The notes under the pieces are model-generated. The model had not been told where the DNA came from and did not search any database. It worked only from the letters and a program-made list of their open reading frames with translations. The position numbers were made by a program, and so were the translations under genes. From positions 186,001-250,000 of the forward strand of contig CALXPL010000001.1 in assembly GCA_944390275.1 (NCBI GenBank): a stretch of 64,000 nucleotides of DNA. The letters are read 5' to 3'. This document shows, in pieces, positions 52,049 through 61,887 of this stretch. Within the stretch, counting starts at the first letter, position 1, and every line of letters begins with the position of its first letter. The stretch comes from an uncultured Alphaproteobacteria bacterium (GTDB lineage: Bacteria > Pseudomonadota > Alphaproteobacteria > RF32 > CAG-239).

Positions 52049-52903
52049 TTAAATGTTGTTTGCTAATTCTAAATATTGTTTGGGAGTGAGATTTTCTGCT
52101 CTGAGTGTGCTCGGAATATTTAATTTTTCTAATATTTCCTCAATATTTGAGATTGTTTTTAGGCTTTGGCGGAGCATTTTGCGTCTTTGCCCAAAAGCTA
52201 AAGTACTAATTCTTTCTATTTTGGAGATTTGTTCTTGTGTTAGTTTTCTTTCTAATGGTGTAAATAAAAGTACGCTTGACCATATTTTAGGTGCCGGTGT
52301 GAAGCAGTTTGGATTTAAATCCATGAGCTTTTCGATTTTGCAACTTAATTGGGATAAAATTGATATTCTGCCATAATCTTTTGTTTCTGTTTTGGCCATA
52401 ATTCTTTCCGCAACTTCTTTTTGAAACATTAAAGTTAGGCTTTGAAAGTGCTTTATGTCCTTTAACCATTTTACTAGTAATGGTACAGAAATATTGTAGG
52501 GGAGGTTGCTGATTATATGTCTTGGGGCTTTATCTTTGTTTGTAAAATCTTCTTGTAATGCGTCCCCATTTATGATTTCTAATTTTTCTCCTACTTTCGC
52601 TTTTATGTCTTCCATTATGTTTATGCAGCGTTCATCCATTTCTACAACTGTTAGCTTTTCTGGTGATTGACTTAATATTGCTCGTGTTAAACCTCCCGGT
52701 CCTGGGCCAACTTCATAGGTGTAAATACCGTGATAGTCTTTGAGATTTTGTTTTTCTAAACTTAGCTTGATTATCTTATTGGTTATGTTCGAATCTAACA
52801 AAAAATTTTGTCCTAATGCTTTTTTAGCCATTAATCCATAAGCATCTACGGTTACTTTAAGACTAGGGAGCATTTCAATTTTTTCAGCAAGTGTTTTGGT
52901 CAT
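52049..52903 (-). CDS. rsmA: 16S rRNA dimethyladenosine transferase RsmA (KsgA)
   Basis: 284 aa. The ATG at 52903 is preferred: GAGG lies six bases upstream and the start is one base after the surA stop; an ATG six codons earlier would overlap surA. Dimethylates A1518/A1519 of 16S rRNA. AKKALGQNFLLDSNI, YEVGPGPGGLTRAIL (SAM loop), NGDALQEDF and the catalytic NLPYNIS are all visible. pdxA, often between surA and rsmA, is absent. Confidence 0.97.
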   Translation of the reverse strand: MTKTLAEKIEMLPSLKVTVDAYGLMAKKALGQNFLLDSNITNKIIKLSLEKQNLKDYHGIYTYEVGPGPGGLTRAILSQSPEKLTVVEMDERCINIMEDIKAKVGEKLEIINGDALQEDFTNKDKAPRHIISNLPYNISVPLLVKWLKDIKHFQSLTLMFQKEVAERIMAKTETKDYGRISILSQLSCKIEKLMDLNPNCFTPAPKIWSSVLLFTPLERKLTQEQISKIERISTLAFGQRRKMLRQSLKTISNIEEILEKLNIPSTLRAENLTPKQYLELANNI

Positions 52904-52904
52904 T

Positions 52905-53954
52905 TTAGCCTCTAAATTCAATAACCGCTTTTTGTCTGAGGTTTTGTATGTATTGTGTGGCTAATATATCTATTTTTTGATTTTCTAAAAATCTTTTGAT
53001 GTCTTCCCTTGTGGGCATATTAACTTTATCTTTGCTTGGATCAAAAGATTGTTCTACTTTGATTATGTAATAGTCATTTCCAACTTTTATGGGATCTGAA
53101 ATATCATTAACATTCATTGTTTTTACAGCTTGAGCTATCGGTTCCGGTAAAGATTCTTTATTTACCCACCCTAACTTTCCTCCGTTTGAGGCAGTAGGGC
53201 TGTCTGAGAATCGAAAAGCATATAGTTCAAAGCGCGGGTCTTTTTTTAATGTTTCTACTAAGTTATTTAAATCTTTTGCCTTTTCTTGTTTTATCATGAT
53301 TTCTGATATCATTAATTTTGGTGTTGCAAAGTCCTTTTTGGCGCGTTCCAGCTCTGAATTAATGTCTTGTTCCGTTATCATATCACTTGTTCTGTTTTTT
53401 TGACGAATGAGCCTTAACCAAGCAATATCTGAGGCCATTTGCTCGCGAAAAGCTCTTTCACTTATTCCGTTTTTACGTAAAAGTGCTGGAACTTTTTCTA
53501 AAGGAATTTTATTTGTTTCTGCAAAATTAACAATAGAGGCATTTATATCTTCGTCTGTTACATTGATGTTGTTTCTTTTTGCTTCCTGTACCTTTAATTT
53601 TTCATCTATTGTTGCTGTTAAAACTTTTTGGTAAATCATACCTTTGGTTTCATCGTTCATTGGTATTTGAGTTGTCATAATGAAGGCATTGATTCTGTTA
53701 TCAATGTCTTCTGTTGAGATAATTTCATCATTAACTATGGCTACAATTTTAACATTACTACTTCTTAGAGGAACAAGATTGGTTTCTTCTATTGTTTGGG
53801 TGGGTGTTGCTGTTTGTTTAAATACAGATGATTGTTTGGTTGGAGAATTGTTTTCTGCGACTCTCGGATCTATTGATGAAAAATCAAAGGCTATGGTTTC
53901 ACTTATTCCACAATATAAACTTATCAGAAAAAGTATTATTCCCTTTTTATTCAT
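52905..53954 (-). CDS. surA: Periplasmic chaperone/prolyl isomerase SurA-like
   Basis: 349 aa outer-membrane protein folding factor. Signal peptide (MNKKGIILFLISLYCGIS, cleavage near IAF), N-terminal SurA domain (VKIVAIVNDEIISTEDIDNRI, an inserted LKVQEAKRNNINVTDEDI helix pair), and a single parvulin PpiC domain (MISEIMIKQEKAKDLNNL, FSDSPTASNGGKLGWV). Two PpiC domains are present in E. coli, one here, which is common in alphaproteobacteria. 12 bases after lptD in the LPS-assembly operon. Confidence 0.94.
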   Translation of the reverse strand: MNKKGIILFLISLYCGISETIAFDFSSIDPRVAENNSPTKQSSVFKQTATPTQTIEETNLVPLRSSNVKIVAIVNDEIISTEDIDNRINAFIMTTQIPMNDETKGMIYQKVLTATIDEKLKVQEAKRNNINVTDEDINASIVNFAETNKIPLEKVPALLRKNGISERAFREQMASDIAWLRLIRQKNRTSDMITEQDINSELERAKKDFATPKLMISEIMIKQEKAKDLNNLVETLKKDPRFELYAFRFSDSPTASNGGKLGWVNKESLPEPIAQAVKTMNVNDISDPIKVGNDYYIIKVEQSFDPSKDKVNMPTREDIKRFLENQKIDILATQYIQNLRQKAVIEFRG

Positions 53955-53966
53955 GCTCTTCTCCTT

Positions 53967-56264
53967 TTATTCTGAACCTATTGTTCCTAATGTCTTTAGT
54001 AATATTGTTGCCGTAAATTCAAAATCTCCGTTGTAGTCTGATGATGCATAATTGTAACGGCGAATATCAAATATAAATCGCAAACATTCATTATCATAGG
54101 TAATTGAGCCACCGTGTTCTAGTGAGCGGTCAATATTGGCAAGGTCTTGTCTGTTGTATATTGAAGCTGACCAATCGCGTGTTAATTTCATTTTTATTGA
54201 TGTATATAGTTCTTTTCTTTCGTTGTAGCCTTGAATTATTGAATTTGGGTTGCTTTGCAGATAGATATAAGATACATAGGTTTTTAACATTTCCGGTCCA
54301 AAGGTGGCCGATAATTCACTGTATGTGAAATCTAGTGTATTTTTATCAAGTGAAAAACGGTAGTTTAAATCTAAGTATTCATTCGGTTTGGCATTCATTC
54401 TTCCGACATAGTCACTGAAATAACTGTCTTGATTTAAATTTTTTCCAAATCCTTCATCTTTTTTGAAGCGATAACTTTGGGCTATAAATGCTGAGGTATG
54501 TCCAAATGTATCTCCGTATGAACTCCAATTTAATCCGTAACTTACTCGGCTTCCTGTGTCATTTCTATCATATCCCGCATACCTATCCAAACTTAAAATA
54601 TTGGTATCATCCAGTTCTATATCTTGGCTGTCTTCATTGGGGATTTTGTCATCTTTGTTTCCTCCATTAGGTGCTGCAACGGCAACAACTACCGGTTCTA
54701 AAATTTGGCGGCTGCTTTCTGTGGCTCTTATAAATGGTAAGCGCCATTCTAAACCAACTTGAGGAAATACGCGAGCTACGGTTCCCGTAAAAGTTTCGTC
54801 ATCAGTATTTGTGTAATGGTCTATGTAGTATAAATCTGATTTTACAGAAGCTGATAATTTATATTTTTCCCCATAAGGGCTTGTATAAGGCAAATTCCAT
54901 GAATTTATCATTGTTAGTCTTTGTGAACTGGCTTCTTCATCTCTGATGACTGATGCAAAATTAAACGTTGTTTTGGTGTATGCTCCATATTTATTTGACG
55001 GACCATAATTTTCATAGTCAAATAATGGTAAGACGAAAGGTTTTTCTGTTGCTCGAGGTAAATCGTAATAGGTGATGAGTTTGTAGTAATATGCTTCAAT
55101 ACTTGCATAATTTCTGTTATCGAAACCTTGAGCATTTACTGTTGAGGTTAGCCATGTGTAATCTTTTTCGGGAGCAGATATATCTTTTAAGTAATATCTA
55201 TCTGAAACATATTTAATGTCTGCATTGCTAACCCAGTAGTCGTTTATTTCGTAACGGCTTTTTAAAAATAAGTTTCCTCGGTTCTTATCGTCACTATCAT
55301 ATTTGGGTTCTTCATAGTCTGGTTTTGTTTCTCTTGGACCGTTTATGTATGTTCCGCTGGCAAATAATTCTCCGTTTTCGAAATATTTGTTATAGTTTGC
55401 ACCCCATAAGATTCCTCTATCCGATGTAAATGTTGGTGAAATCGTTAAATCTTCATGGTCGGATATGGCCCAAAAATAATTTGTTTTTAATGACGAGCCT
55501 AGGTATTTTGTGCTAAGAATTCCGGGAGGAAGAAATCCTGATCTCCTTTTTACCGTGGGATCTGGATGTGAAAAATATGGCGTATAAAGAACTGGAACTC
55601 CTAATACTTCTAAAAAAGCATTATTATATACAACGTTTTGTTCTTTGGCATAATGGGTGACTTTTTGAGCTTTTAGCTGCCATAAAGGATCTTTATTTTG
55701 GCAAACATTACAAGGGGTATAAACAACATTATTCATTATTTTATTGTCTTCTTCAACCCGTTCAAAGCGTTTTGCTGCTATTCGGTTTTCGTTTGCCATG
55801 ACAACTTTTACATTATCCATACTGCCTTTGGACATTTTGTCTGTCAGTCTTACATAATCTGAAAAAATAACATTTCCATCTTTTTCAACCATAATAACAT
55901 TTCCAACAGCCGTTACTATGTCGTCTTTTTGATCATAAATTACTTTGTCTGCTATTACTGTTGTGTCGTTTTTGATGATGTTGACATTACCTATGGCTGT
56001 TACGGTTTGCATTTTATCATCATTTATCATTTCGTCGGCACTAAAATAAATTTCGCTTTCTTCGTCTTCCTTGCTTGATGACGGACCGGAATAGATGTCT
56101 GTGATGTTTGATTGTTCGATTTTGGCATCCGGTAGAATACTTTTTTCTTGGGTAATTTTCTCTTTATCCGTTAATTGTCCTGCAATATATTCACTTCCAA
56201 CGGATTGATTTATTTGTGTAAAAATGAAACCTATTGTAATTACCTTCAGGATTGTTTTATTCAT
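53967..56264 (-). CDS. lptD: LPS-assembly protein LptD
   Basis: 765 aa outer-membrane beta-barrel that inserts LPS. The ATG at 56264 is chosen: AGGAG is upstream and MNKTILKVITIGFIF gives a proper signal peptide; the frame open to 56330 only overlaps lptF. N-terminal OstA-type beta-jellyroll (YFSADEMINDDKMQTVTAIG, VIADKVIYDQKDDIVTAVGNV), the Cys pair in YTPCNVCQNKDPLW, then a long barrel with aromatic-rich strands. Its start overlaps lptF by eight bases. Confidence 0.95.
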   Translation of the reverse strand: MNKTILKVITIGFIFTQINQSVGSEYIAGQLTDKEKITQEKSILPDAKIEQSNITDIYSGPSSSKEDEESEIYFSADEMINDDKMQTVTAIGNVNIIKNDTTVIADKVIYDQKDDIVTAVGNVIMVEKDGNVIFSDYVRLTDKMSKGSMDNVKVVMANENRIAAKRFERVEEDNKIMNNVVYTPCNVCQNKDPLWQLKAQKVTHYAKEQNVVYNNAFLEVLGVPVLYTPYFSHPDPTVKRRSGFLPPGILSTKYLGSSLKTNYFWAISDHEDLTISPTFTSDRGILWGANYNKYFENGELFASGTYINGPRETKPDYEEPKYDSDDKNRGNLFLKSRYEINDYWVSNADIKYVSDRYYLKDISAPEKDYTWLTSTVNAQGFDNRNYASIEAYYYKLITYYDLPRATEKPFVLPLFDYENYGPSNKYGAYTKTTFNFASVIRDEEASSQRLTMINSWNLPYTSPYGEKYKLSASVKSDLYYIDHYTNTDDETFTGTVARVFPQVGLEWRLPFIRATESSRQILEPVVVAVAAPNGGNKDDKIPNEDSQDIELDDTNILSLDRYAGYDRNDTGSRVSYGLNWSSYGDTFGHTSAFIAQSYRFKKDEGFGKNLNQDSYFSDYVGRMNAKPNEYLDLNYRFSLDKNTLDFTYSELSATFGPEMLKTYVSYIYLQSNPNSIIQGYNERKELYTSIKMKLTRDWSASIYNRQDLANIDRSLEHGGSITYDNECLRFIFDIRRYNYASSDYNGDFEFTATILLKTLGTIGSE

Positions 56265-57384
56265 CTGTTGCTGCTCCTGAAGGTTTGCGTTTTTTGAAAA
56301 TTGTGGGATTGTAAAATAATAAGGTGCCAATACATATTATTAAAGGTACAAATAAATTTACATATAGTAAAAATAAAAAGTGAATATGCTTTGCTGATAA
56401 ATTTTCAAATACAAGTTCTAAAGATTGTATGATGACCATGCTTAGAATCGATAACCCGATTATTTTGCTTTGACCTCGTCTGTTAAAATTTCCAACGATT
56501 AAACCAACACAGCCCAACAAAACAAACAATAGGTTATAAAAAGGATTTATTAACCTTTTATGTCCTTCAACAATATAACGGTTTGCTTCTGCCTCGCTTA
56601 AACTTTTATCGTCTCTTGCGTTTAGCAATTCAATTAAATTTTTTTCTCGAACCCCTTCTTCTTTTTCTTGTTGAAATGTATTGCTTCCAAAATCAACGGA
56701 ATATCTGTCAAAAGCTAAAGATGAAAACTGCTTGTTTTCTTTGTTTACTTCTTGTCTTACTCCGTTTACGAGAATTATTCTTGGACCTCTATCTGTATAT
56801 ACTACTCTTCCTTTTTCGGCAGATATTGTTATTTTGCTTTTTGGATTTCTTTCGTCGTCCAATAAAATTCCGCTCATTGAACCGTCTTTTTCATGCGAAG
56901 TAATAAATACGGTTAAATTATATTGCGCTTGTGTGAATTGTCCTTCTTTAAACATAAGGTGTGAGACATCATTTTTTATTTTCCATTCTAATTCACTAAA
57001 AGCTGCTTCTGCTTGGGGAATACCTATGTTTAACATATAAGTATTAAAAATGGACATGATTATTCCTAAATATATTGCCGGAAGTGCACTTTTTAGAGGA
57101 CTGATGCCTGCGGATTTCATAACAACTAATTCTCTGTCTGTTAACATCCTATTATATACAAATAGTGAGGCTGCAAACATTGCTATTGGTGATAATAAGG
57201 AAAAAAGTCTCGGCATTAGAAGGGAAGTAATTTGGATGAATAAACCTAAGGGTAATCCTTTGTTGGTTACAAGCTGAACGAAACGCAATGACTGGGTTAG
57301 CCAGAGAATCGCTAAGAGTGAAAATGTTACAAGAGCAAAACCGATGAATATTTGCTTTATTATATATGAATTCAGCTTTTTCAT
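56257..57384 (-). CDS. lptF: LPS export permease, LptF/LptG family (LptF-like)
   Basis: 375 aa inner-membrane permease of the Lpt bridge: six hydrophobic segments, three each side of a periplasmic beta-jellyroll (about 125-255). WLTQSLRFVQLVTNKGL and LFVYNRMLTDRELVVMKSAGIS are LptF-type. Normally lptF and lptG are adjacent; here only one permease gene precedes lptD. A separate lptG elsewhere is expected since the transporter is an LptB2FG complex. The identity F rather than G is by motif and gene order. Confidence 0.88.
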   Translation of the reverse strand: MKKLNSYIIKQIFIGFALVTFSLLAILWLTQSLRFVQLVTNKGLPLGLFIQITSLLMPRLFSLLSPIAMFAASLFVYNRMLTDRELVVMKSAGISPLKSALPAIYLGIIMSIFNTYMLNIGIPQAEAAFSELEWKIKNDVSHLMFKEGQFTQAQYNLTVFITSHEKDGSMSGILLDDERNPKSKITISAEKGRVVYTDRGPRIILVNGVRQEVNKENKQFSSLAFDRYSVDFGSNTFQQEKEEGVREKNLIELLNARDDKSLSEAEANRYIVEGHKRLINPFYNLLFVLLGCVGLIVGNFNRRGQSKIIGLSILSMVIIQSLELVFENLSAKHIHFLFLLYVNLFVPLIICIGTLLFYNPTIFKKRKPSGAATDE

Positions 57385-57550
57385 GATAATACAAACTTTG
57401 ATAACATATCAAAGTTTTTTGTTTTTCCTTCCTTTTTTGCGCATTTATAATATGTTATAACATTATGTTTTTTTAGGAGAATTTCTTGTAAAAGTCAACA
57501 AAAGATATGGATTTTATTTTAAAGTTTAGGATAACTACTTCAATAAAAAA

Positions 57551-57593
57551 CCCGAGATAAATTTTATTTTATAAAAAATATTTTATCTCGGGG
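57551..57593 (-). terminator. Terminator after fabG
   Basis: Stem CCCGAGATAAA / TTTATCTCGGG with a long AT-rich loop. On the minus strand it is followed by a U-run, so it ends fabD-fabG. The rest of the 57385-57613 gap, which also holds the lptF promoter region, shows nothing else. Confidence 0.88.
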
Positions 57594-57613
57594 TTCTCGC
57601 TATAATGGCGAAA

Positions 57614-58351
57614 TTAAATCATTGCCATACCGCCATTGATATTTATTGTTTGTCCAGTGATATATTGAGCTTCATCACTTGCCAAAAAGGCAACAACGTT
57701 GGCAATGTCTTGTGCTTCTCCAAGTTTTCCTGCCGGAATTCGAGCCATTAATTTTGCTTTTACGTCGTCTGTTAATACATCTGTCATGGGTGTTCTTATG
57801 AAACCTGGCGCAATGGAATTAACAGTAACTCCTCTTGAAGCAACTTCTTGAGCCAAACTTTTATTCATGGCTATCATTCCGCCTTTTGATGCCGCATAGT
57901 TTGCTTGTCCTGCGTTACCCATAACTCCGACAACGGAAGCTATGCCGATAATTCTTCCGAAACGACGTTTCATCATTCCGCGGATTGCGGCTCTGGCCAA
58001 TTTAAATCCTGCTGTTAAGTTAACATCTAAGACTAACTGCCATTCTTCATCGCTCATGCGCATGAATAAATTATCTCGAGTTAATCCTGCATTGTTTACG
58101 AGAATGTCTATTTTCCCGAGTTTGGCTTCTACTTCATCTACTAATGTTTTTACGGCTTCGGCATCGGTTAAATTTGCTGTAAAAATTTCTACGCGCGAAC
58201 CTAATTCTGCTTTTAATTTTTCCATCGGTTCCGCTCTCATGTCCGTAAGAGCTAAAGTTGCTCCTTGAGCATGCAATGTACGTGCTATTTTATCGCCAAG
58301 ACCACCGGCTGCTCCGGTAATAAGGGCTACTTTTCCAGTTAATTCAAACAT
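57614..58351 (-). CDS. fabG: 3-oxoacyl-ACP reductase
   Basis: 245 aa short-chain dehydrogenase of fatty-acid elongation. NADP-binding ITGAAGGLGD (11-20), NNAG, catalytic Ser139, Tyr152 and Lys156 (YAASK), and the C-terminal GQTININGGMAMI typical of FabG. 25 bases after fabD; acpP and fabF, usual followers, are replaced by a terminator. Confidence 0.97.
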   Translation of the reverse strand: MFELTGKVALITGAAGGLGDKIARTLHAQGATLALTDMRAEPMEKLKAELGSRVEIFTANLTDAEAVKTLVDEVEAKLGKIDILVNNAGLTRDNLFMRMSDEEWQLVLDVNLTAGFKLARAAIRGMMKRRFGRIIGIASVVGVMGNAGQANYAASKGGMIAMNKSLAQEVASRGVTVNSIAPGFIRTPMTDVLTDDVKAKLMARIPAGKLGEAQDIANVVAFLASDEAQYITGQTININGGMAMI

Positions 58352-58376
58352 AGTTTTTTTCCTTGTATTATTGATA

Positions 58377-59321
58377 TTATAAATTTTTTGCTAATTCTTC
58401 TATTTCGGATGTACTTCCTACCGGAAAGGCGTGAATTTCCGGTTGACTTCTTTTAATAATATTTGAAAGTACTTTTCCTGCTCCTATTTCTACGGCGTCG
58501 GTTACTCCTTCTTCTTTCATGAAGTTTACGCTTTCGCGCCAGCGAACTGTTCCTGTTACTTGTGAAATCAAATTTTTTATGATTTCTTTCTTGTTTTGTT
58601 CTGTTGATGCTGTTACGTTTGCGATTAATGGAATTTCCGCATTATGAGCTTCTACTTCCATTAGTGCGTGAGCCATAACTTCTGCCGCAGGCTGCATTAA
58701 TGGACTGTGGAATGGTGCACTTACTGGAAGTTTTACGCATCTTTTTGCACCGAATTCTGAAGCTATTTCTACGGCTTTTTCTATGGCGGACATATGTCCG
58801 GACAGAACTACTTGTCCATCTGAATTGTCATTTGCGGCGACACATAAACTATTTTCGCTGTTGCAGGCTTCTACCAGAGCATCAATATCTTTAAATGAAA
58901 CACCTAAAACAGCTGCCATTCCTCCCGTTCCAAAAGGAACGGCTTTTTGCATAGCATCTCCTCTAATCCGTAATAATTTTGCTGTATCCGATAATGAAAA
59001 TACTCCTGCGGCGCAAGCTGCGGAGTATTCTCCTAAAGAATGTCCTGCGACATATGATACTTTTTCTTTCAAGTTTATTCCAAATTCTTTTTCAAGAACT
59101 CTAATAACGGCAATAGAATGTGCCATAAGAGCTGGTTGTGTATTGGCTGTTAAAGTTAATTCACTTTCTGGACCTTCAATCATGATTTTAAACAGGTCTT
59201 GTGACAATGCTTCATTTACTTCTTGAAAAACTTCTTTGGCGGATTTAAAATTTTCAGCTAATTCTTTTCCCATTCCGACAAACTGTGAACCTTGCCCAGG
59301 AAATACAAATGCATATTTCAT
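58377..59321 (-). CDS. fabD: Malonyl-CoA:ACP transacylase
   Basis: 314 aa enzyme that loads malonyl groups on ACP. FVFPGQGSQFVGMG at the start, nucleophile Ser95 in VAGHSLGEYSA, the substrate-binding Arg in RGDAMQKAVP and catalytic His in PFHSPLMQP. SD agga upstream. First gene of fabD-fabG. Confidence 0.98.
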   Translation of the reverse strand: MKYAFVFPGQGSQFVGMGKELAENFKSAKEVFQEVNEALSQDLFKIMIEGPESELTLTANTQPALMAHSIAVIRVLEKEFGINLKEKVSYVAGHSLGEYSAACAAGVFSLSDTAKLLRIRGDAMQKAVPFGTGGMAAVLGVSFKDIDALVEACNSENSLCVAANDNSDGQVVLSGHMSAIEKAVEIASEFGAKRCVKLPVSAPFHSPLMQPAAEVMAHALMEVEAHNAEIPLIANVTASTEQNKKEIIKNLISQVTGTVRWRESVNFMKEEGVTDAVEIGAGKVLSNIIKRSQPEIHAFPVGSTSEIEELAKNL

Positions 59322-59486
59322 TTAGATATCCTAATTTTTTGTTAACATCGCTTTTTAGCTTTAGCTATATTAACTAAAAAGTCAAGTCTTAAAACATTTT
59401 TTCTCCGCAAACATCCGAGTTTGTTAAGATTATTTTGATGTTTTCGTAATATTATAGGCTTGTTTTATTTTTTTGAGGTGCGTTTT

Positions 59487-61811
59487 ATGGTTAAGAAAAA
59501 GAAACAAAATATCATTAAAGTTCTATTTTCCCGTTTTAGTGGTTTGTGCTTGATGATTTTTTCTGTATTATTGATTGTTGCTTCTTTAGCATTGTTTGTT
59601 TATAAACCGCTTATTGATGTCGTTTCTGACCAACAACAGTTTAATTTCTTTGTTGCATTTTGGTTGGAAGTGGCTGATGGTATGTTTGAATTTTGGGGTG
59701 TTTTAATCCCTGTTTTCTTTATTGTTCCTTTTGTATGGGGATATTCCTTATTTTGTTCTTTGGAAGTTTTTCATCCCGTTGCTCGTCTTTTTTCTTGGCT
59801 GTTTGCTATGATTTTTGGTTCTACATTTATGGCAAATTTACCCGGAACTCTAGGAAATAAAAATCTTGGCGGTAATGTTGGTCGTCTTCAGGCTGAGGGC
59901 TTAAATACTTTAATTAATGATTTTTTTTCTAATAATTATATTGATATTTTTGTCGGTGTTTTTTTGTTTGTAATGACATTTTTCTTTTTTGATTTTGCTC
60001 TCGGAATTACTTTAAAAAATTGGTATTCTTGGTTTAAGGTTTTTGTTATTCGGCTGTATAAATTTGTTGCGATTTGGTCTATTTACAGTTTTAAAGCAAT
60101 TAAGTGGTTGTTTTCGTTTAAATTGTTGAGAAGAAGGTCTGTTTCTCAAGATTTTGAACAAGAGAAAATCATTAAAAATAAAAAAGAGAAAAAAGTTAGA
60201 AAAGAACCCAAATTAACAGAAATTGCCAGTGATGATTCTTCTGAAATTTCAAAAGATAAAAAAGTATCTAAAACTTTGCCAACAAAAGTTTTACCGATTG
60301 ATGATGGTTATCAATTTCCTGATACAAGTTTGCTAACGCGTCCTACGGATAAAAGCGGTGCTACGGTTAATGAGAAAGAGCTGGAAAGTATTGCTCGAGA
60401 TTTAGAAGCTGTTTTGGAAGAATTTGGTGTTCATGGCAAAATTGTAAAAGTGCGTCCGGGACCGGTTGTTACTTTATATGAGCTTGAGCCTGCTCCTGGA
60501 ACAAAAACAGCTCGTGTTATAGGTTTAGCCGATGATATTGCCCGCTCAATGTCGGCAGTATCCGTGCGTATTGCTGTTGTCCCTGGTTCAAATACTATCG
60601 GAATTGAGATGCCTAATAAGAATCGTGAAACGGTTTGGTTGAGGGATTTACTTGATGATCCTCAATTTAAAAATAGTAAAAATGAACTTAATGTTGTTCT
60701 TGGTAAGGATATTGGGGGGCGAAATGTTTATGCTGATTTGGCGAAAATGCCTCACTTGTTAGTTGCCGGTACTACCGGTTCAGGTAAATCTGTCGGGGTA
60801 AATTCTATGATTTTGTCGCTCCTGTTCCGTATGCGTCCCGAAGAATGCAAACTTATCATGATTGACCCAAAAATGTTGGAATTTTCAATGTATAATGGTA
60901 TTCCTCATCTTTTGACTCCTGTTATTACCGATCCTGCCAAAGCTGTTATTGGGTTAAAGTGGGCTGTTAAAGAGATGGAAGACAGATATCGTGCTATGGC
61001 TCAGTTGAATGTTCGCAATATTATGGGATATAATCAAAAATTAAAAGAACTTAAATCGCGTGGGGAAATTATTAAACGTACTGTTCAAACAGGTTTTGAT
61101 GCGGAAACGGGACAGCCAATTTATGAAGAACAGGAACTTGATTTAACTCCTTTGCCTTATATTGTTATTGTGGTAGATGAAATGGCGGATTTGATGCTTG
61201 TTGCCGGAAAGGAAGTTGAAGCTGCTATTCAGCGTTTGGCTCAAATGGCTCGTGCTGCAGGTTTGCACTTAATTATGTCAACACAAAGACCTTCCGTTGA
61301 TGTTATTACCGGTACCATTAAAGCTAATTTTCCGACACGTATCAGTTATCAAGTTACGTCAAAGATAGATAGTCGTACTATTCTTGGTGAACAAGGTGCT
61401 GAACAACTTTTGGGACGCGGTGATATGCTTTATATGCCTGCCGGACAGCGTCCACAACGTGTTCACGGTGGTTTTGCTCCAGACGCTGAAATTGAAAAGG
61501 TTGTTGAGTTTATTAAAACGCAAAAAGCTCCCGAATATGTTGAAGGGGTAACGGAAGGTGAACTTACTCCTGATAAAAAATCATCAAATTCTGCTGTCTT
61601 TGATAAAGGTGATTTTGGTGGAGGTTCAAGTGATGAAGATTTGTATGCTCAAGCCGTTGCCATTGTTCAAGCCGACAAAAAAGCTTCAACGAGTTATATT
61701 CAACGTCGCTTAAGGATAGGCTATAATCGTGCAGCTTCTTTAATTGACAAGATGGAAGAAGAGGGGATTATTTCGGCTCCCGACCATGTTGGAAGACGCG
61801 AAGTATTGTAA
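59487..61811 (+). CDS. ftsK: DNA translocase FtsK
   Basis: 774 aa from the ATG at 59487, preferred over 59460 because GAGGTGC lies at SD spacing. Four N-terminal membrane segments (to about residue 170) anchor it at the septum, a charged linker of about 100 residues follows, then the RecA-like motor (VAGTTGSGKSVGVNSM at about 427, Walker B IVIVVDEMADLML) and a C-terminal winged-helix gamma domain (YIQRRLRIGYNRAASLIDKM) that reads orienting sequences and contacts XerD. Coordinates chromosome segregation with division. A terminator follows. Confidence 0.98.
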   Translation: MVKKKKQNIIKVLFSRFSGLCLMIFSVLLIVASLALFVYKPLIDVVSDQQQFNFFVAFWLEVADGMFEFWGVLIPVFFIVPFVWGYSLFCSLEVFHPVARLFSWLFAMIFGSTFMANLPGTLGNKNLGGNVGRLQAEGLNTLINDFFSNNYIDIFVGVFLFVMTFFFFDFALGITLKNWYSWFKVFVIRLYKFVAIWSIYSFKAIKWLFSFKLLRRRSVSQDFEQEKIIKNKKEKKVRKEPKLTEIASDDSSEISKDKKVSKTLPTKVLPIDDGYQFPDTSLLTRPTDKSGATVNEKELESIARDLEAVLEEFGVHGKIVKVRPGPVVTLYELEPAPGTKTARVIGLADDIARSMSAVSVRIAVVPGSNTIGIEMPNKNRETVWLRDLLDDPQFKNSKNELNVVLGKDIGGRNVYADLAKMPHLLVAGTTGSGKSVGVNSMILSLLFRMRPEECKLIMIDPKMLEFSMYNGIPHLLTPVITDPAKAVIGLKWAVKEMEDRYRAMAQLNVRNIMGYNQKLKELKSRGEIIKRTVQTGFDAETGQPIYEEQELDLTPLPYIVIVVDEMADLMLVAGKEVEAAIQRLAQMARAAGLHLIMSTQRPSVDVITGTIKANFPTRISYQVTSKIDSRTILGEQGAEQLLGRGDMLYMPAGQRPQRVHGGFAPDAEIEKVVEFIKTQKAPEYVEGVTEGELTPDKKSSNSAVFDKGDFGGGSSDEDLYAQAVAIVQADKKASTSYIQRRLRIGYNRAASLIDKMEEEGIISAPDHVGRREVL

Positions 61812-61835
61812 TGATGATTTTCCTTTGCTTATAAT

Positions 61836-61871
61836 AAAAAATCTCCAAGTGAATTCTTGGAGATTTTTTAT
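61836..61871. terminator. Bidirectional terminator between ftsK and grpE
   Basis: Stem AAAAAATCTCCAAG / CTTGGAGATTTTTT with loop TGAATT between convergent genes. Confidence 0.95.
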
Positions 61872-61887
61872 GACTTTTATTTTTTTA

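Noticed and set aside
58783..59226. Plus-strand open frame opposite fabD
   Set aside because: Entirely antisense to a well-conserved gene; composition reflects fabD codons read backwards.
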